A stretch of 64,000 nt of DNA from Hyphomicrobiales bacterium (GTDB lineage Bacteria > Pseudomonadota > Alphaproteobacteria > Rhizobiales > Rhizobiaceae), in the NCBI GenBank assembly GCA_900465675.1, contig UBJR01000003.1, forward strand, positions 1 to 64,000. The letters are read 5' to 3'. The position numbers were made by a program, and so were the translations under genes. Positions 1 to 8,911 of this stretch are shown piece by piece. How positions within the stretch are numbered: position 1 is the first letter of the stretch; every line of letters starts with the position of its first letter. Below the pieces are notes generated by a model, which saw only the letters and a program-made list of their open reading frames with translations, ran no database searches and was not told the origin of the DNA.

Positions 1-4
1 TTTT

Positions 5-694
5 TCAACGATATCCGCCATAAGCGGCCATGAAGACGCGGATAGCACCGTCGATAACACGCTTCCTCTCGGCCTCGGATGGCGGCTCGGGCATGCTGCC
101 GAACAGGCGGAACTTGAAGAAGCTGCCGCTGGCTAGATCGAGGAACTGTCCGGCGGCAAGATCGACGTCATCGATATTGAGCTCACCCGCCTTCACATAT
201 CGCGTGAGATAGTCGTGCAAGACCGTGCGCAGATTTTCCGGGCCATTGAAGAAGCGCTGACAGAGCACCGGCATCCGATCTCGAACGCCGAGAACCGTGC
301 GCATGGCGCTAATCACCTTCTCGCTGGTCACGTGAGCAATGAAGCTCAGGCCGAAGTCGTAAAGGCCTTCCTCGATGTTATCATGGTGCTCGAGAGCGAC
401 ACGCAGCGCGGCCACGAAGGCGGCGCGTTCGGTCTCGATCATTGCCGTGAAGAGCTCTTCCTTGTTGGCGAAGTAGACATAGAGAGTGCCTTTCGAGACG
501 CCGGCTTCGCGGGTCACGTCGTTCATGCTCGCCGCGTCGAAGCCCATCTTCATGAAGACGCTCTTGGCGCCCTCGAGGATTTGCGTGCGCTTGGCCGGAT
601 CTTCTCCGGCTGCCCAGCGGCCAGTGGCTGCTGATGTTTCGGCGGCTGAAACCTTGGACACTTCTGTCATCTTCTCCTTAACCATTTTTCGCAC
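5..694 (-). CDS. TetR/AcrR family transcriptional repressor of the adjacent efflux pair
   Basis: A 229-residue protein with an N-terminal TetR helix-turn-helix at about residues 36-85; the recognition part reads MNDVTREAGVSKGTLYVYF. The C-terminal half is the usual all-helical ligand-binding domain. It is transcribed divergently from the HlyD/MFS efflux genes, and two palindromes lie in the 131-base gap, so by family precedent it represses the efflux genes and itself and is released by a pump substrate. An internal ATG at 670 (MTEVSK...) is an alternative start, because the first residues are not part of the conserved domain. The inducer cannot be told from sequence. Confidence 0.88.
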   Translation of the reverse strand: MRKMVKEKMTEVSKVSAAETSAATGRWAAGEDPAKRTQILEGAKSVFMKMGFDAASMNDVTREAGVSKGTLYVYFANKEELFTAMIETERAAFVAALRVALEHHDNIEEGLYDFGLSFIAHVTSEKVISAMRTVLGVRDRMPVLCQRFFNGPENLRTVLHDYLTRYVKAGELNIDDVDLAAGQFLDLASGSFFKFRLFGSMPEPPSEAERKRVIDGAIRVFMAAYGGYR

Positions 695-716
695 TTGCGA
701 AGATTCTTTACTAAAA

Positions 717-734
717 TCGAACCGCTCGGTTCGA
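717..734. promoter_or_regulatory. Candidate TetR operator 1
   Basis: Perfect 8-base arms TCGAACCG/CGGTTCGA around a 2-base centre, 23 bases upstream of the tetR start. TetR-family repressors bind such palindromes between divergent genes. The role is inferred from position and symmetry. Confidence 0.6.
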
Positions 735-769
735 TATGACTTGATATGGATGTAAAAAGAGCCTATGTC

Positions 770-791
770 AACTGAACCGAACCGTTCAGTT
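770..791. promoter_or_regulatory. Candidate TetR operator 2
   Basis: Perfect arms AACTGAAC/GTTCAGTT around a 6-base centre that itself contains GAACC, sharing the GAACCG half-site with the palindrome at 717-734. It ends 34 bases before the hlyD start, so it probably covers that promoter. Confidence 0.6.
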
Positions 792-825
792 CGATTAAAT
801 CTACTCCATTATCCGGTGTCCGTCT

Positions 826-2046
826 ATGTCCACTCAGAAAACCAATGTCGCACGCATTGTTAGCGATTCCGCCGAAGCCGAAGCGGCTAAGCCGGAAACT
901 GCAGCCTCCGCGGACACCCCCACCGCGGAGGCTCGCAGTGCTCCTCAGCAGGCGCCCGCACCTGAAGTGAAGGCTGCCGAACAGGCGCCCGCGAAGAAGA
1001 AGCGCAGCCTCGTGCTGCCGATCGTGGCGCTCGCGATCCTCGCAGGCGGTGGCTGGTATGGCTACGAATGGTGGACCAACGGCCGCTTCATGGTCTCGAC
1101 CGATGATGCCTATATCGAAGGCGATATCGCGACCATCTCGCCGAAGGTCACCGGCTATGTTGCCAAGGTCAATGTCGTTGCTAACCAGCTGGTCAAGGCC
1201 GGTGACGTTCTGGCAACCCTCGACAACGGCGACTATCAGAACGCTCTCGATCAGGCCGAAGCGCAGATCGCCACGGAAAAGCTGTCGCTGAGCCGTATCG
1301 ATGCACAGGTTGACGGTGCCAAGGCGGCTCTCGCCCAGGCCCAGGCACAGAAGGTATCTCTCGATGCCGCCGTTCGCGGCGCCGAGATCACCCAGAAGCG
1401 CCAGAGCGACCTGCAGGCGAAGTCGGTCGGCACCGCTGCCGATCTCGATACCGCCAACATCGCGCTCGATCAGGCCAAGGCAAACCTCGTTGGCGGTGAC
1501 GCCAACATCAAGTCGGCCGAAGCCAACATCACCATCCTGGAAGCGCAGCGCAAGGAAGCCGAAGGTTCTGTCCGGACGCTGGAACTGCAGCGCGACAAGG
1601 CCGCCCGCGACCTGTCCTTCACGATTCTGAAGGCGCCTTATGACGGCGTCGTGGGCAATCGCTCGGTTCAGGAAGGTGATCTTGTCTCGCCCGGTCAGCG
1701 CCTGATGGCGCTTGTCCCGACCCGCCAGCTCTATATCGACGCGAACTTCAAGGAAACGCAGATCCAGCATCTGGTTCCGGGTTCGAAGGTCAATGTCCAT
1801 GTCGACGCTTATGACGATCATGCGATCGTCGGCACCGTCGAGTCGATCTCGCCGGCCTCCGGCTCGGTCTTCTCGCTGCTGCCGCCTGAAAATGCGACGG
1901 GCAACTTCACCAAGATCATCCAGCGTGTGCCGGTTCGTATCGCGCTCCCGCAGGATGCACTGGATACCGGCCGTCTGCGTGCAGGCCTGAGCGTCGTCGT
2001 CGATGTCGACACGCGCACGGCGCCGGACGCACAGCAGGCAAAGTAA
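826..2046 (+). CDS. HlyD/EmrA-family membrane fusion protein of a multidrug efflux pump
   Basis: A 406-residue protein with an Ala/Pro/Glu-rich cytoplasmic N-terminus, one membrane anchor at about residues 62-80 (LVLPIVALAILAGGG), a first biotinyl-lipoyl-like half (DDAYIEGDIATISPKVTGYV), a long alpha-helical hairpin rich in Ala, Gln and Lys (about 140-270), and the second lipoyl half with beta barrel (LKAPYDGVVGNRSVQEGDLV). This is the EmrA architecture: it links an inner-membrane MFS pump to an outer-membrane channel. The MFS gene follows after 22 bases, so the two form an operon behind the TetR-regulated promoter. No convincing Shine-Dalgarno precedes the ATG at 826. No outer-membrane TolC-type gene is nearby. 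Confidence 0.9.
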   Translation: MSTQKTNVARIVSDSAEAEAAKPETAASADTPTAEARSAPQQAPAPEVKAAEQAPAKKKRSLVLPIVALAILAGGGWYGYEWWTNGRFMVSTDDAYIEGDIATISPKVTGYVAKVNVVANQLVKAGDVLATLDNGDYQNALDQAEAQIATEKLSLSRIDAQVDGAKAALAQAQAQKVSLDAAVRGAEITQKRQSDLQAKSVGTAADLDTANIALDQAKANLVGGDANIKSAEANITILEAQRKEAEGSVRTLELQRDKAARDLSFTILKAPYDGVVGNRSVQEGDLVSPGQRLMALVPTRQLYIDANFKETQIQHLVPGSKVNVHVDAYDDHAIVGTVESISPASGSVFSLLPPENATGNFTKIIQRVPVRIALPQDALDTGRLRAGLSVVVDVDTRTAPDAQQAK

Positions 2047-2068
2047 TCAGCCAGCCGGAGTAAGGCCA

Positions 2069-3658
2069 ATGGCCGCAGCTACCACTGCAGGAACCGTTCC
2101 CGGCGTAGGTGCCGAGGAACGGATGGACCCCCGCAAGCTCATCGCATTCTTTGCGATGGTGCTCGGCATGTTTATGTCGATCCTCGACATTCAGATCGTC
2201 TCGGCTTCGCTTGCCGAAATCCAGGCCGGCCTTTCCGCCGGCTCGGATGAGATCGGCTGGGTGCAGACCTCCTACCTGATCGCGGAAGTCATCATGATTC
2301 CGCTGTCGGGCACGCTCGCCCGCATCGTCTCGACGCGCTATCTCTTCGCCGTTTCGGCAGCAGGTTTCACACTGTCGAGCGTGCTCTGCGCCACCGCGAC
2401 GAATATCGACCAGATGATCGTCTACCGTGCGATCCAGGGCTTTATCGGCGGTGGCATGATCCCGTCGGTGTTTGCGGCTGCTTTCACCATCTTCCCGCCG
2501 TCGAAGCGCAGCGTCGTCTCGCCGATCATCGGCCTGATCGCCACGCTGGCGCCGACCATCGGCCCGACCGTCGGCGGTTATCTCAGCCACGCCTTCTCCT
2601 GGCACTGGCTGTTCCTCGTCAACGTCATTCCCGGCATCATCGTCGCCACCGTCACCTGGAACTTCATCGACTTCGACAAGCCTGAGCTTTCGCTGTTCAA
2701 GAAGTTCGACTGGTGGGGCCTGATCTCGATGGGCGTGTTTCTGGGCGCGCTGGAATATGTTCTCGAAGAGGGCAATTCGAACGACTGGTTCAACGACAAT
2801 TATATCGTCATCGGCGCCATCGCCTCGGCGATCGCCTGTGTCGTCTTCTTCTACCGCGCGTTCACCGTCGATTTTCCGGTGGTCGATCTCAGGGCCTTCG
2901 CCAATCGGAACTTCGCCTTCGGCTCGGTCTTCTCATTCGTCATGGGCATCGGTCTCTATGGCCTGACCTATATCTACCCGGTCTATCTCGGGCGCATCCG
3001 CGGCTATGACTCGCTGATGATCGGTGAGACGATGTTCGTCTCGGGTCTCGCGATGTTCTTCACTGCGCCGATCGCCGGCAAGCTTTCGACGAAGATGGAC
3101 TTGCGCCTGATGATGGTCATTGGCTTCGTCAGCTTTGCGGCCGGTACCTATATCATGACCGGCCTGACCGACGACTGGGACTTCTACGAGCTTCTCGTGC
3201 CGCAGCTGTTCCGTGGTTTCGGGTTGATGATGTGCATGGTGCCGATCAACAATATCGCGCTCGGCACGATGCCGCCGGCCCGTATGCGCGGCGCCTCCGG
3301 CCTCTTCAACCTGACGCGTAACCTCGGCGGCGCCGTGGGTCTGGCAATCATCAACACCGTGCTCACCAACCGCCAGGACGTCCACTACGAGCGTCTGCGT
3401 GAAAACATGGACTGGGGTCATCCGGCCGCGATCGACAAGCTGAACAATCTGACCGCTAACTTCAATTCCTACGGGATGGATGGCGCGTCGGTGGCGATCA
3501 AGCAGATGGTCGGGCTGGCGACGAAGCAGGCGGTGATCCTGTCCTTCAGCGATATCTTCCTGATGCTGACGGTGCTGTTCCTTGCGATGGTTCTCGGCGT
3601 TGCGATGATTGCCAAGCCCGCACCGCAAGGCGGCGGTGGCGGTGGCGGAGGCCACTGA
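2069..3658 (+). CDS. DHA2 (EmrB/QacA) family MFS drug efflux transporter
   Basis: About 529 residues with roughly 14 hydrophobic segments, typical of 14-TM DHA2 proton-antiport pumps. The N-terminal motif region LDIQIVSASLAEIQAGL matches the TM1 signature (LDxTIVNVALP type), and IPLSGTLARIVSTRYLF corresponds to the loop 2-3 motif. A start at 2069 (MAAATTAG...) is preferred over an upstream in-frame codon at 2003, because GGAG at 2056-2059 gives a ribosome site and the upstream start would lie inside hlyD. It ends in a run of eight glycines plus His. Partner of the preceding HlyD protein. The substrate is unknown; QacA/EmrB relatives export lipophilic or cationic drugs. Confidence 0.9.
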   Translation: MAAATTAGTVPGVGAEERMDPRKLIAFFAMVLGMFMSILDIQIVSASLAEIQAGLSAGSDEIGWVQTSYLIAEVIMIPLSGTLARIVSTRYLFAVSAAGFTLSSVLCATATNIDQMIVYRAIQGFIGGGMIPSVFAAAFTIFPPSKRSVVSPIIGLIATLAPTIGPTVGGYLSHAFSWHWLFLVNVIPGIIVATVTWNFIDFDKPELSLFKKFDWWGLISMGVFLGALEYVLEEGNSNDWFNDNYIVIGAIASAIACVVFFYRAFTVDFPVVDLRAFANRNFAFGSVFSFVMGIGLYGLTYIYPVYLGRIRGYDSLMIGETMFVSGLAMFFTAPIAGKLSTKMDLRLMMVIGFVSFAAGTYIMTGLTDDWDFYELLVPQLFRGFGLMMCMVPINNIALGTMPPARMRGASGLFNLTRNLGGAVGLAIINTVLTNRQDVHYERLRENMDWGHPAAIDKLNNLTANFNSYGMDGASVAIKQMVGLATKQAVILSFSDIFLMLTVLFLAMVLGVAMIAKPAPQGGGGGGGGH

Positions 3659-3675
3659 CGTCTGAGTTTCAAAAT

Positions 3676-3710
3676 AACGGCCGGCTTGGGAAACCAAAGC
3701 CGGCCGTTTT
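3676..3710 (+). terminator. Rho-independent terminator after the efflux operon
   Basis: Perfect 12-base stem AACGGCCGGCTT/AAGCCGGCCGTT (3676-3687 and 3697-3708) followed by TTTT, 17 bases after the MFS stop codon. Confidence 0.85.
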
Positions 3711-3749
3711 GCGTATAGGGCTGCATATCTCTCCAGCGGATGCCGCCTT

Positions 3750-4742
3750 ATGTTTCAGTCTTCCGCCAGGGCAATTGCCTGGCTCTGCATCGTCCTGCCC
3801 CTGTTCGCATCCGCGCCTGCCAAGGCGGCCGTCAAGGAAGAGAGAATAGATGTCGGCGGCTACAAGCTGAACAGCGTCTTCATTCCGGCATCCGGCAAGC
3901 CGTCGCTTCCACCCATCGTCTTCATCCATGGCGCCAGCGCCAATCTCTATGACCCGATGTTTTCCTTCCGCGAAAAGCTGGAGGGCAAGGCGGATCTGCT
4001 GTTCGTCGATCGCCCGGGTCATGGCCACTCCGATCGGGGCGGGCCGCAGAATGCCTTCCCGGATGGGCAGGCGGATGCGATTGCGGCGTTGATGAAGAAG
4101 CGCGGTATCGGCCGCGCGATCATCGTCAGCCATTCCTTCGGCGGCGCCGTTGCTGCAGCTTTCGCGCTTGATCATCCCGATATGGTTGCCGGTCTGGTGT
4201 TCCTGTCGCCTGCCGTCTATCCGTGGCCGGGCGGGATCGCCTGGTATTACGACGCCGCGACGGCGCCGTTGACCGGTCCGTTGTTTAGTGCGCTGGTCGT
4301 GCCGCCGGTCGGGCTGGCGATGGTCAACGGTGCAACGAATAGTGTATTTGCGCCGAACAAGCGGCCGCCCGGCTATATTTCCAAGGCGCGAACGCTTCTG
4401 GCGCTCCGTCCGGCGGAGTTCTACAACAATGCCACGGATGTCGCGAACCTGCTGGAGTGGACCAAGAAGGCCTCGCTGCGCTACCGGCAGATCAAGGCGC
4501 CGACGATTATCATCACCGGCGATACCGATGGTGTCGTCTCGCCAACCATCCACTCCGCCCATCTGGCCAGGGATATCAAGGACGCGCGGCTGATTGTGGT
4601 CCATAATCTCGGGCACAAGTCCGATTATGTCGCCCGCGACCTTGCCGTGACTGCCATCGAAACGCTTGGCGGAAAGCGCCGGAATCTAGGGAAGATCGCC
4701 TTGGAGATCGAGGCGCGTATTGCCGCTGACGGCAAGAAATAG
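3750..4742 (+). CDS. Secreted alpha/beta hydrolase
   Basis: A 330-residue protein with an N-terminal signal sequence (AWLCIVLPLFASAPAKA, cleavage near residue 27). The alpha/beta-hydrolase fold is visible: oxyanion loop HGASAN, the DRPGHGHS turn, nucleophile elbow SHSFGG with Ser129, acid region GDTDGVVSP and a catalytic His in NLGHKSDY. It probably hydrolyses a small ester, lactone or epoxide in the periplasm; the substrate cannot be inferred. It stands alone between a terminator and the xylose regulator, all on the same strand. Confidence 0.85.
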   Translation: MFQSSARAIAWLCIVLPLFASAPAKAAVKEERIDVGGYKLNSVFIPASGKPSLPPIVFIHGASANLYDPMFSFREKLEGKADLLFVDRPGHGHSDRGGPQNAFPDGQADAIAALMKKRGIGRAIIVSHSFGGAVAAAFALDHPDMVAGLVFLSPAVYPWPGGIAWYYDAATAPLTGPLFSALVVPPVGLAMVNGATNSVFAPNKRPPGYISKARTLLALRPAEFYNNATDVANLLEWTKKASLRYRQIKAPTIIITGDTDGVVSPTIHSAHLARDIKDARLIVVHNLGHKSDYVARDLAVTAIETLGGKRRNLGKIALEIEARIAADGKK

Positions 4743-4792
4743 TCAAGCTTTTCAAAGGCCGGTATCGACGCCTCCACTTCGACGAGATTTTC

Positions 4793-4808
4793 TGATTTAC
4801 GTACATCA
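4793..4808. promoter_or_regulatory. Candidate LacI-family operator upstream of the xylose regulator
   Basis: TGATTTACGTACATCA is a 16-base palindrome with one mismatched pair and a central CG, the hallmark of LacI/GalR operators. It lies 34 bases before the regulator start. Autoregulation and control of the xylB genes are inferred. Confidence 0.55.
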
Positions 4809-4842
4809 AAATTGGCGCTAAAGGGTTTCGTCAGGAGGAGTG

Positions 4843-5868
4843 ATGAAGCCTACTGTCCACGATATCGCCGCTCATGCGGGGGTCAGCCTTGCGACTGTCG
4901 ATCGCGTGCTGAACCAGCGTCCGGGCGTGCGCCACGTGACCCGCGAGAAGGTGGAAAACGCCATCCGCGAGATCGGTTATGTCAGGGATGTCGCTGCCGC
5001 CAATCTCGCCAAGGGCCGGACCTATTCCTTCGTCTTCATCCTTCCTGCCTCCAACAATTCCTTCATGCATGGACTGACGGCGGAGATCCGTGATGCCGTT
5101 GCCCGTTCGCCGGTGGAGCGCACGCAGATCCGTACGGTCGAAGTTCCGGCGTTCGATCCAGATGCGCTGGTCAAGGCGCTGCAGGCGCTTGGCGCCGAGC
5201 GTCCGGCAGGCATCGCGCTGGTGGCGACTGATGCGCCCGAAGTCGTTGCTGCCGTCGATGCGCTGGTGCGCGACGGCATTCCTGTCGTCACCCTCGTTTC
5301 CGATCTGACGGGCTCCTTGCGTCACCACTATGCTGGTGTCGACAACATCGCAGCCGGGCGCACGGCGGCCCGTTTGCTTGGCCGCTTCCTTGGCGGCGCG
5401 AAGGGTGAGATCGCGGTGCTTGCCGGTTCCATGCTGGTGCGCGACCATCGCGAGCGGCTGGAGGGCTTTGCGGCGCTGATGGCGCAGGAATTCCCGGATC
5501 TTTCCATCCTGCCCGTCATCGAAGGGCGCGACGATCCGGAGATGGCGCATATGCTGGTCTCCGACGCGCTTTCGAAGAACGATCGCATCGTCGGCATCTA
5601 CAGCCTCGGCGCCGGTAACCGTGGCCTGATCAAGGCTTTGAAGGCCAAGGGCGCGGGGCGGCAGGTGACTGTCGTGGCGCATGAGCTGACGCCGAATACG
5701 CGCGCCGCCCTTCTCGACGGAACGATTGACGCAATCTTGAACCAGGATGCCGGACATGAGGTGCGCAGCGCCATCCGTGTTCTGAAGGCAAAGGCGGACG
5801 GGCTTTCGCTGATCGATGCGCAGGAACGCATCCGCCTCGACATATTCTTGAAAGACAATCTGCCGTAA
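4843..5868 (+). CDS. LacI-family transcriptional regulator of the xylose genes
   Basis: A 341-residue LacI/GalR-type protein. The HTH sits at the very N-terminus (VHDIAAHAGVSLATVDRVLN) and is followed by the hinge helix (AAANLAKG) and a periplasmic-binding-protein-like effector domain. The start at 4843 (ATG) is chosen over the GTG at 4840, because AGGAGG at 4833-4838 is too close to the GTG. The xylulokinase gene follows after 18 bases, so it is in the operon it presumably controls. The effector is probably xylose, by context only. The effector domain resembles the branch that binds ribose/xylose-type sugars. Confidence 0.85.
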   Translation: MKPTVHDIAAHAGVSLATVDRVLNQRPGVRHVTREKVENAIREIGYVRDVAAANLAKGRTYSFVFILPASNNSFMHGLTAEIRDAVARSPVERTQIRTVEVPAFDPDALVKALQALGAERPAGIALVATDAPEVVAAVDALVRDGIPVVTLVSDLTGSLRHHYAGVDNIAAGRTAARLLGRFLGGAKGEIAVLAGSMLVRDHRERLEGFAALMAQEFPDLSILPVIEGRDDPEMAHMLVSDALSKNDRIVGIYSLGAGNRGLIKALKAKGAGRQVTVVAHELTPNTRAALLDGTIDAILNQDAGHEVRSAIRVLKAKADGLSLIDAQERIRLDIFLKDNLP

Positions 5869-5886
5869 CGGCAAAGGGAGAATGAC

Positions 5887-7341
5887 ATGTATCTGGGGCT
5901 CGATCTCGGAACCTCCGGCGTCAAGGCGATGCTGATCGACGGTGATCAGAAGATCATCGGTTCGGCCAATGGCGCACTCGATATCTCGCGTCCGCATTCC
6001 GGCTGGTCGGAGCAGGAGCCGTCGCACTGGATCCGCGCGACCGAAGAGGCGGTGGCCGGTCTGAAGGCCAAGCATCCGAAGGAGCTTGCCGCCGTCAAGG
6101 GCATCGGCCTCTCCGGCCAGATGCATGGCGCGACGCTGCTCGATGCCGACGACAAGGTGCTGCGCCCCTGCATCCTCTGGAACGATACCCGCAGCTATCA
6201 TGAAGCCGCTGCACTCGATGCCGATCCGCGCTTCCGCAAGCTGACCGGCAACATCGTCTTCCCCGGTTTCACCGCGCCGAAGCTCGTCTGGGTCGCCAAG
6301 AACGAGCCGGAGATTTTCGCCAAGGTCGCCAAGGTTCTCTTGCCGAAGGACTATCTGCGCCTCTGGCTGACCGGTGAGCATATTTCCGAGATGTCGGACT
6401 CTGCCGGCACGTCCTGGCTCGATACCGGCAAGCGCGCCTGGTCGTCCGAGTTGCTTGCCGCAACCGGCCTCGATGAAAAGCAGATGCCGTCGCTGGTCGA
6501 AGGCACGGAACAAGCCGGCAAGCTGCGCGGCGAACTCGCCTCCAAGTGGGGCATTGCAGGTACCGTTGTCGTCGCCGGTGGGGCAGGGGACAATGCGGCC
6601 TCGGCCTGCGGCATGGGTACGGTCAGCCATGGTGCTGCCTTCGTGTCGCTCGGCACGTCGGGTGTGCTCTTTGCGGCCAACGGTTCCTATCTGCCGAAGC
6701 CGGAAAGTGCCGTTCACGCCTTTTGCCACGCGCTTCCGAACACCTGGCACCAGATGGGCGTCATTCTCTCGGCCACGGATGCGCTGAATTGGCATTCGCA
6801 TGTGACTGGCAAGTCCGCCGCGGATCTGACCAGCGAGCTTGGCGATACGCTGAAGGGGCCGTCGGGTGTCACCTTCCTTCCCTATCTCTCCGGCGAGCGC
6901 ACGCCGCATAACGATGCGGTCATCCGCGGTGCCTTCATCGGCCTCGAGCATGAGAGCAGCCGTGCTGTTCTCACCCAGGCCGTACTCGAAGGTGTGTCCT
7001 TCGCGATCCGCGACAATCTCGAAGCCCTGCGGTCTGCAGGCACCGATATTGCCCGGGTCACGGCGATCGGCGGGGGCTCGCGTTCGCGTTATTGGCTGGC
7101 CTCGATCGCGACGGCACTCGGCGTGCCGGTCGATCTGCCGGCGGATGGCGATTTCGGCGCGGCCTTCGGTGCTGCGCGTCTCGGCCTGATCGCAGCGACA
7201 GGGGCAGACCCGGTTGCCGTCTGCACGCCGCCGGAGACGGATGGCACGATCGAGCCTGATACGGCGCTGACGGGCGCCTACGAGGACGCCTACAAGCGCT
7301 ACCGCGCGCTTTATCCGGCGATCAAGTCGCTGACGCATTGA
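5887..7341 (+). CDS. xylB: Xylulokinase
   Basis: A 484-residue FGGY-family carbohydrate kinase, the same length as E. coli XylB. It phosphorylates D-xylulose with ATP to xylulose 5-phosphate. Visible signatures: N-terminal LGLDLGTSGVKAML (phosphate 1), LSGQMHGATLLD (substrate loop), the FGGY-type motif around GGAGDNAASACGMGTV with the expected catalytic Asp at residue 235, and GGGSRSRYWL (adenosine site). RBS AAGGGAG lies just before the ATG. Placed between the LacI regulator and xylA, it makes a complete isomerase route to the pentose phosphate pathway. Confidence 0.96.
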   Translation: MYLGLDLGTSGVKAMLIDGDQKIIGSANGALDISRPHSGWSEQEPSHWIRATEEAVAGLKAKHPKELAAVKGIGLSGQMHGATLLDADDKVLRPCILWNDTRSYHEAAALDADPRFRKLTGNIVFPGFTAPKLVWVAKNEPEIFAKVAKVLLPKDYLRLWLTGEHISEMSDSAGTSWLDTGKRAWSSELLAATGLDEKQMPSLVEGTEQAGKLRGELASKWGIAGTVVVAGGAGDNAASACGMGTVSHGAAFVSLGTSGVLFAANGSYLPKPESAVHAFCHALPNTWHQMGVILSATDALNWHSHVTGKSAADLTSELGDTLKGPSGVTFLPYLSGERTPHNDAVIRGAFIGLEHESSRAVLTQAVLEGVSFAIRDNLEALRSAGTDIARVTAIGGGSRSRYWLASIATALGVPVDLPADGDFGAAFGAARLGLIAATGADPVAVCTPPETDGTIEPDTALTGAYEDAYKRYRALYPAIKSLTH

Positions 7342-7353
7342 AGCTCAGAGCCG

Positions 7354-7482
7354 GCGGCCCCCCCTCATCCGCCTGCCGGCACCTTCTCCCCGCTGGGGAG
7401 AAGAGACACGCAATTGCCGCCTCAGTTCCCTTCTTCCCTCGGGGAGAAGGTGGCCCCGAAGGGGTCGGATGAGGGGGGCCGC
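7354..7482. repeat. RIME-like palindromic intergenic repeat, copy A
   Basis: Two inverted units: CCCCCTCATCCGCCTGCCGG...CTTCTCCCCGCTGGGGAGAAG and, in inverse orientation, GGGGAGAAGGTGGCC...GGTCGGATGAGGGGGG. Such units match what is known as the rhizobial intergenic mosaic element family. The outer ends are the C-rich CTCATCC arms and the CTTCTCCCC hairpins lie inside. It separates xylB from xylA and would form strong RNA hairpins in the shared transcript. Confidence 0.8.
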
Positions 7483-7525
7483 ACGAAACAACAGACAAGA
7501 CTGAAACAACCCAAGGAGGATCAAA

Positions 7526-8836
7526 ATGAGCACCGGATTTTTCGGCGATATCCAGAAGATCAAGTATGAAGGCCCTGACAGCACCAATCCGCTGGCCTTC
7601 CGTTACTACCAGCCGGACGAAATCGTTCTCGGCAAGCGGATGGAAGACCATCTGCGCTTCGCCGTAGCCTATTGGCACACGTTTACCTGGCCGGGCGGCG
7701 ACCCCTTCGGTGGTCAGACCTTCCTGCGTCCGTGGTTCGAAGACACGATGAAGGCTGCGAAGCTGAAGGCTGACGTTGCCTTCGAATTCTTCCAGCTGCT
7801 CGGCGCCCCCTATTACTGCTTCCACGACGCCGATGTGCGCCCGGAAGGCAATAACTTTGCCGAGAATACCAAGAACCTGAACGAGATCGTCGATTACTTC
7901 GCCGAAAAGCAGGCCGCGACCGGCACCAAGCTGCTCTGGGGCACGGCGAACCTGTTCTCGAACCGCCGCTACATGTCGGGTGCTGCGACCAACCCGGATC
8001 CCGAAGTGTTTGGCTTTGCCGCTGCAACGGTGAAGACCTGCCTTGACGCGACGCAGAAGCTCGGTGGCGAGAACTACGTTCTCTGGGGTGGCCGCGAAGG
8101 CTATGAGACGCTTCTCAACACCGACCTGAAGCGCGAGCTCGACCAGATGGGCCGCTTCCTCAACCTTGTGGTCGAGTACAAGCACAAGATCGGCTTCAAG
8201 GGCACGATCCTGATCGAGCCGAAGCCGCAGGAGCCGACCAAGCACCAGTACGACTATGACGTCGCGACGGTTTACGGCTTCCTGAAGAAGCATGGCCTCG
8301 AGAACGAAGTGAAGCTCAACATCGAGCAGGGTCACGCGATCCTTGCCGGCCACTCCTTCGAGCACGAGCTGGCACTGGCCAACGCGCTCGGCGTCTTCGG
8401 TTCGATCGACATGAACCGCAACGACTACCAGTCCGGCTGGGATACTGACCAGTTCCCGAACAACGTTCCGGAAATGGCGCTCGCCTACTACCAGGTTCTG
8501 CAGGCAGGCGGCTTCACGACCGGCGGCACGAATTTCGACGCCAAGCTGCGCCGACAGTCGCTCGACCCGGCAGACCTGCTGATCGGCCATATCGGCGGCA
8601 TGGATTGCTGCGCCCGTGGCCTCAAGGCCGCTGCCAAGATGGTTGAGGAAAAGGCCCTCTCCAAGCCGCTCGCCGACCGCTATGCCGGTTGGGATTCGGC
8701 CGAGGGACAGAAGCTTTTCCGCGGCGAATACTCGCTGGAAGAGATCACCGGCTGGGTCGAGAGCAAGGACATCAACCCGCAGCCGCGTTCCGGCAAGCAG
8801 GAACTGCTCGAGAACGTCGTCAACCGTTACGTTTGA
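7526..8836 (+). CDS. xylA: Xylose isomerase
   Basis: A 436-residue class II xylose isomerase converting D-xylose to D-xylulose with two divalent metals. Family signatures are intact: [13 protein letters not shown] with the ring-opening His, the metal-binding [32 protein letters not shown], and GSIDMNRND near the second metal site. A strong Shine-Dalgarno (AAGGAGGA) precedes the ATG, so xylA can be translated well despite the repeat element in front of it. Followed by a clear terminator. Confidence 0.97.
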   Translation: MSTGFFGDIQKIKYEGPDSTNPLAFRYYQPDEIVLGKRMEDHLRFAVAYWHTFTWPGGDPFGGQTFLRPWFEDTMKAAKLKADVAFEFFQLLGAPYYCFHDADVRPEGNNFAENTKNLNEIVDYFAEKQAATGTKLLWGTANLFSNRRYMSGAATNPDPEVFGFAAATVKTCLDATQKLGGENYVLWGGREGYETLLNTDLKRELDQMGRFLNLVVEYKHKIGFKGTILIEPKPQEPTKHQYDYDVATVYGFLKKHGLENEVKLNIEQGHAILAGHSFEHELALANALGVFGSIDMNRNDYQSGWDTDQFPNNVPEMALAYYQVLQAGGFTTGGTNFDAKLRRQSLDPADLLIGHIGGMDCCARGLKAAAKMVEEKALSKPLADRYAGWDSAEGQKLFRGEYSLEEITGWVESKDINPQPRSGKQELLENVVNRYV

Positions 8837-8857
8837 TTGCGTCGATCGTCTAAACAG

Positions 8858-8890
8858 AAAGCCGGGAAGCAAAGGCTTCCCGGCTTTTTT
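8858..8890 (+). terminator. Rho-independent terminator after xylA
   Basis: 13-base perfect stem AAAGCCGGGAAGC/GCTTCCCGGCTTT with a 4-base loop, running into TTTTTT; 21 bases after the xylA stop. Confidence 0.9.
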
Positions 8891-8911
8891 CATGAGACAA
8901 CAACAGACCGA

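Noticed and set aside
763..1821. 352-codon minus-strand frame opposite the HlyD gene
   Set aside because: Antisense shadow of a clear membrane fusion protein; no ribosome site.
4831..7338. 835-codon open frame on the minus strand across lacI and xylB
   Set aside because: It is fully antisense to two recognised genes; the long open frame results from GC3 codon bias and its composition is Arg/Gly/Asp-rich with no domain.
7322..8893. 523-codon minus-strand frame opposite xylA
   Set aside because: Shadow of xylose isomerase; runs through the RIME-like repeat and terminator.
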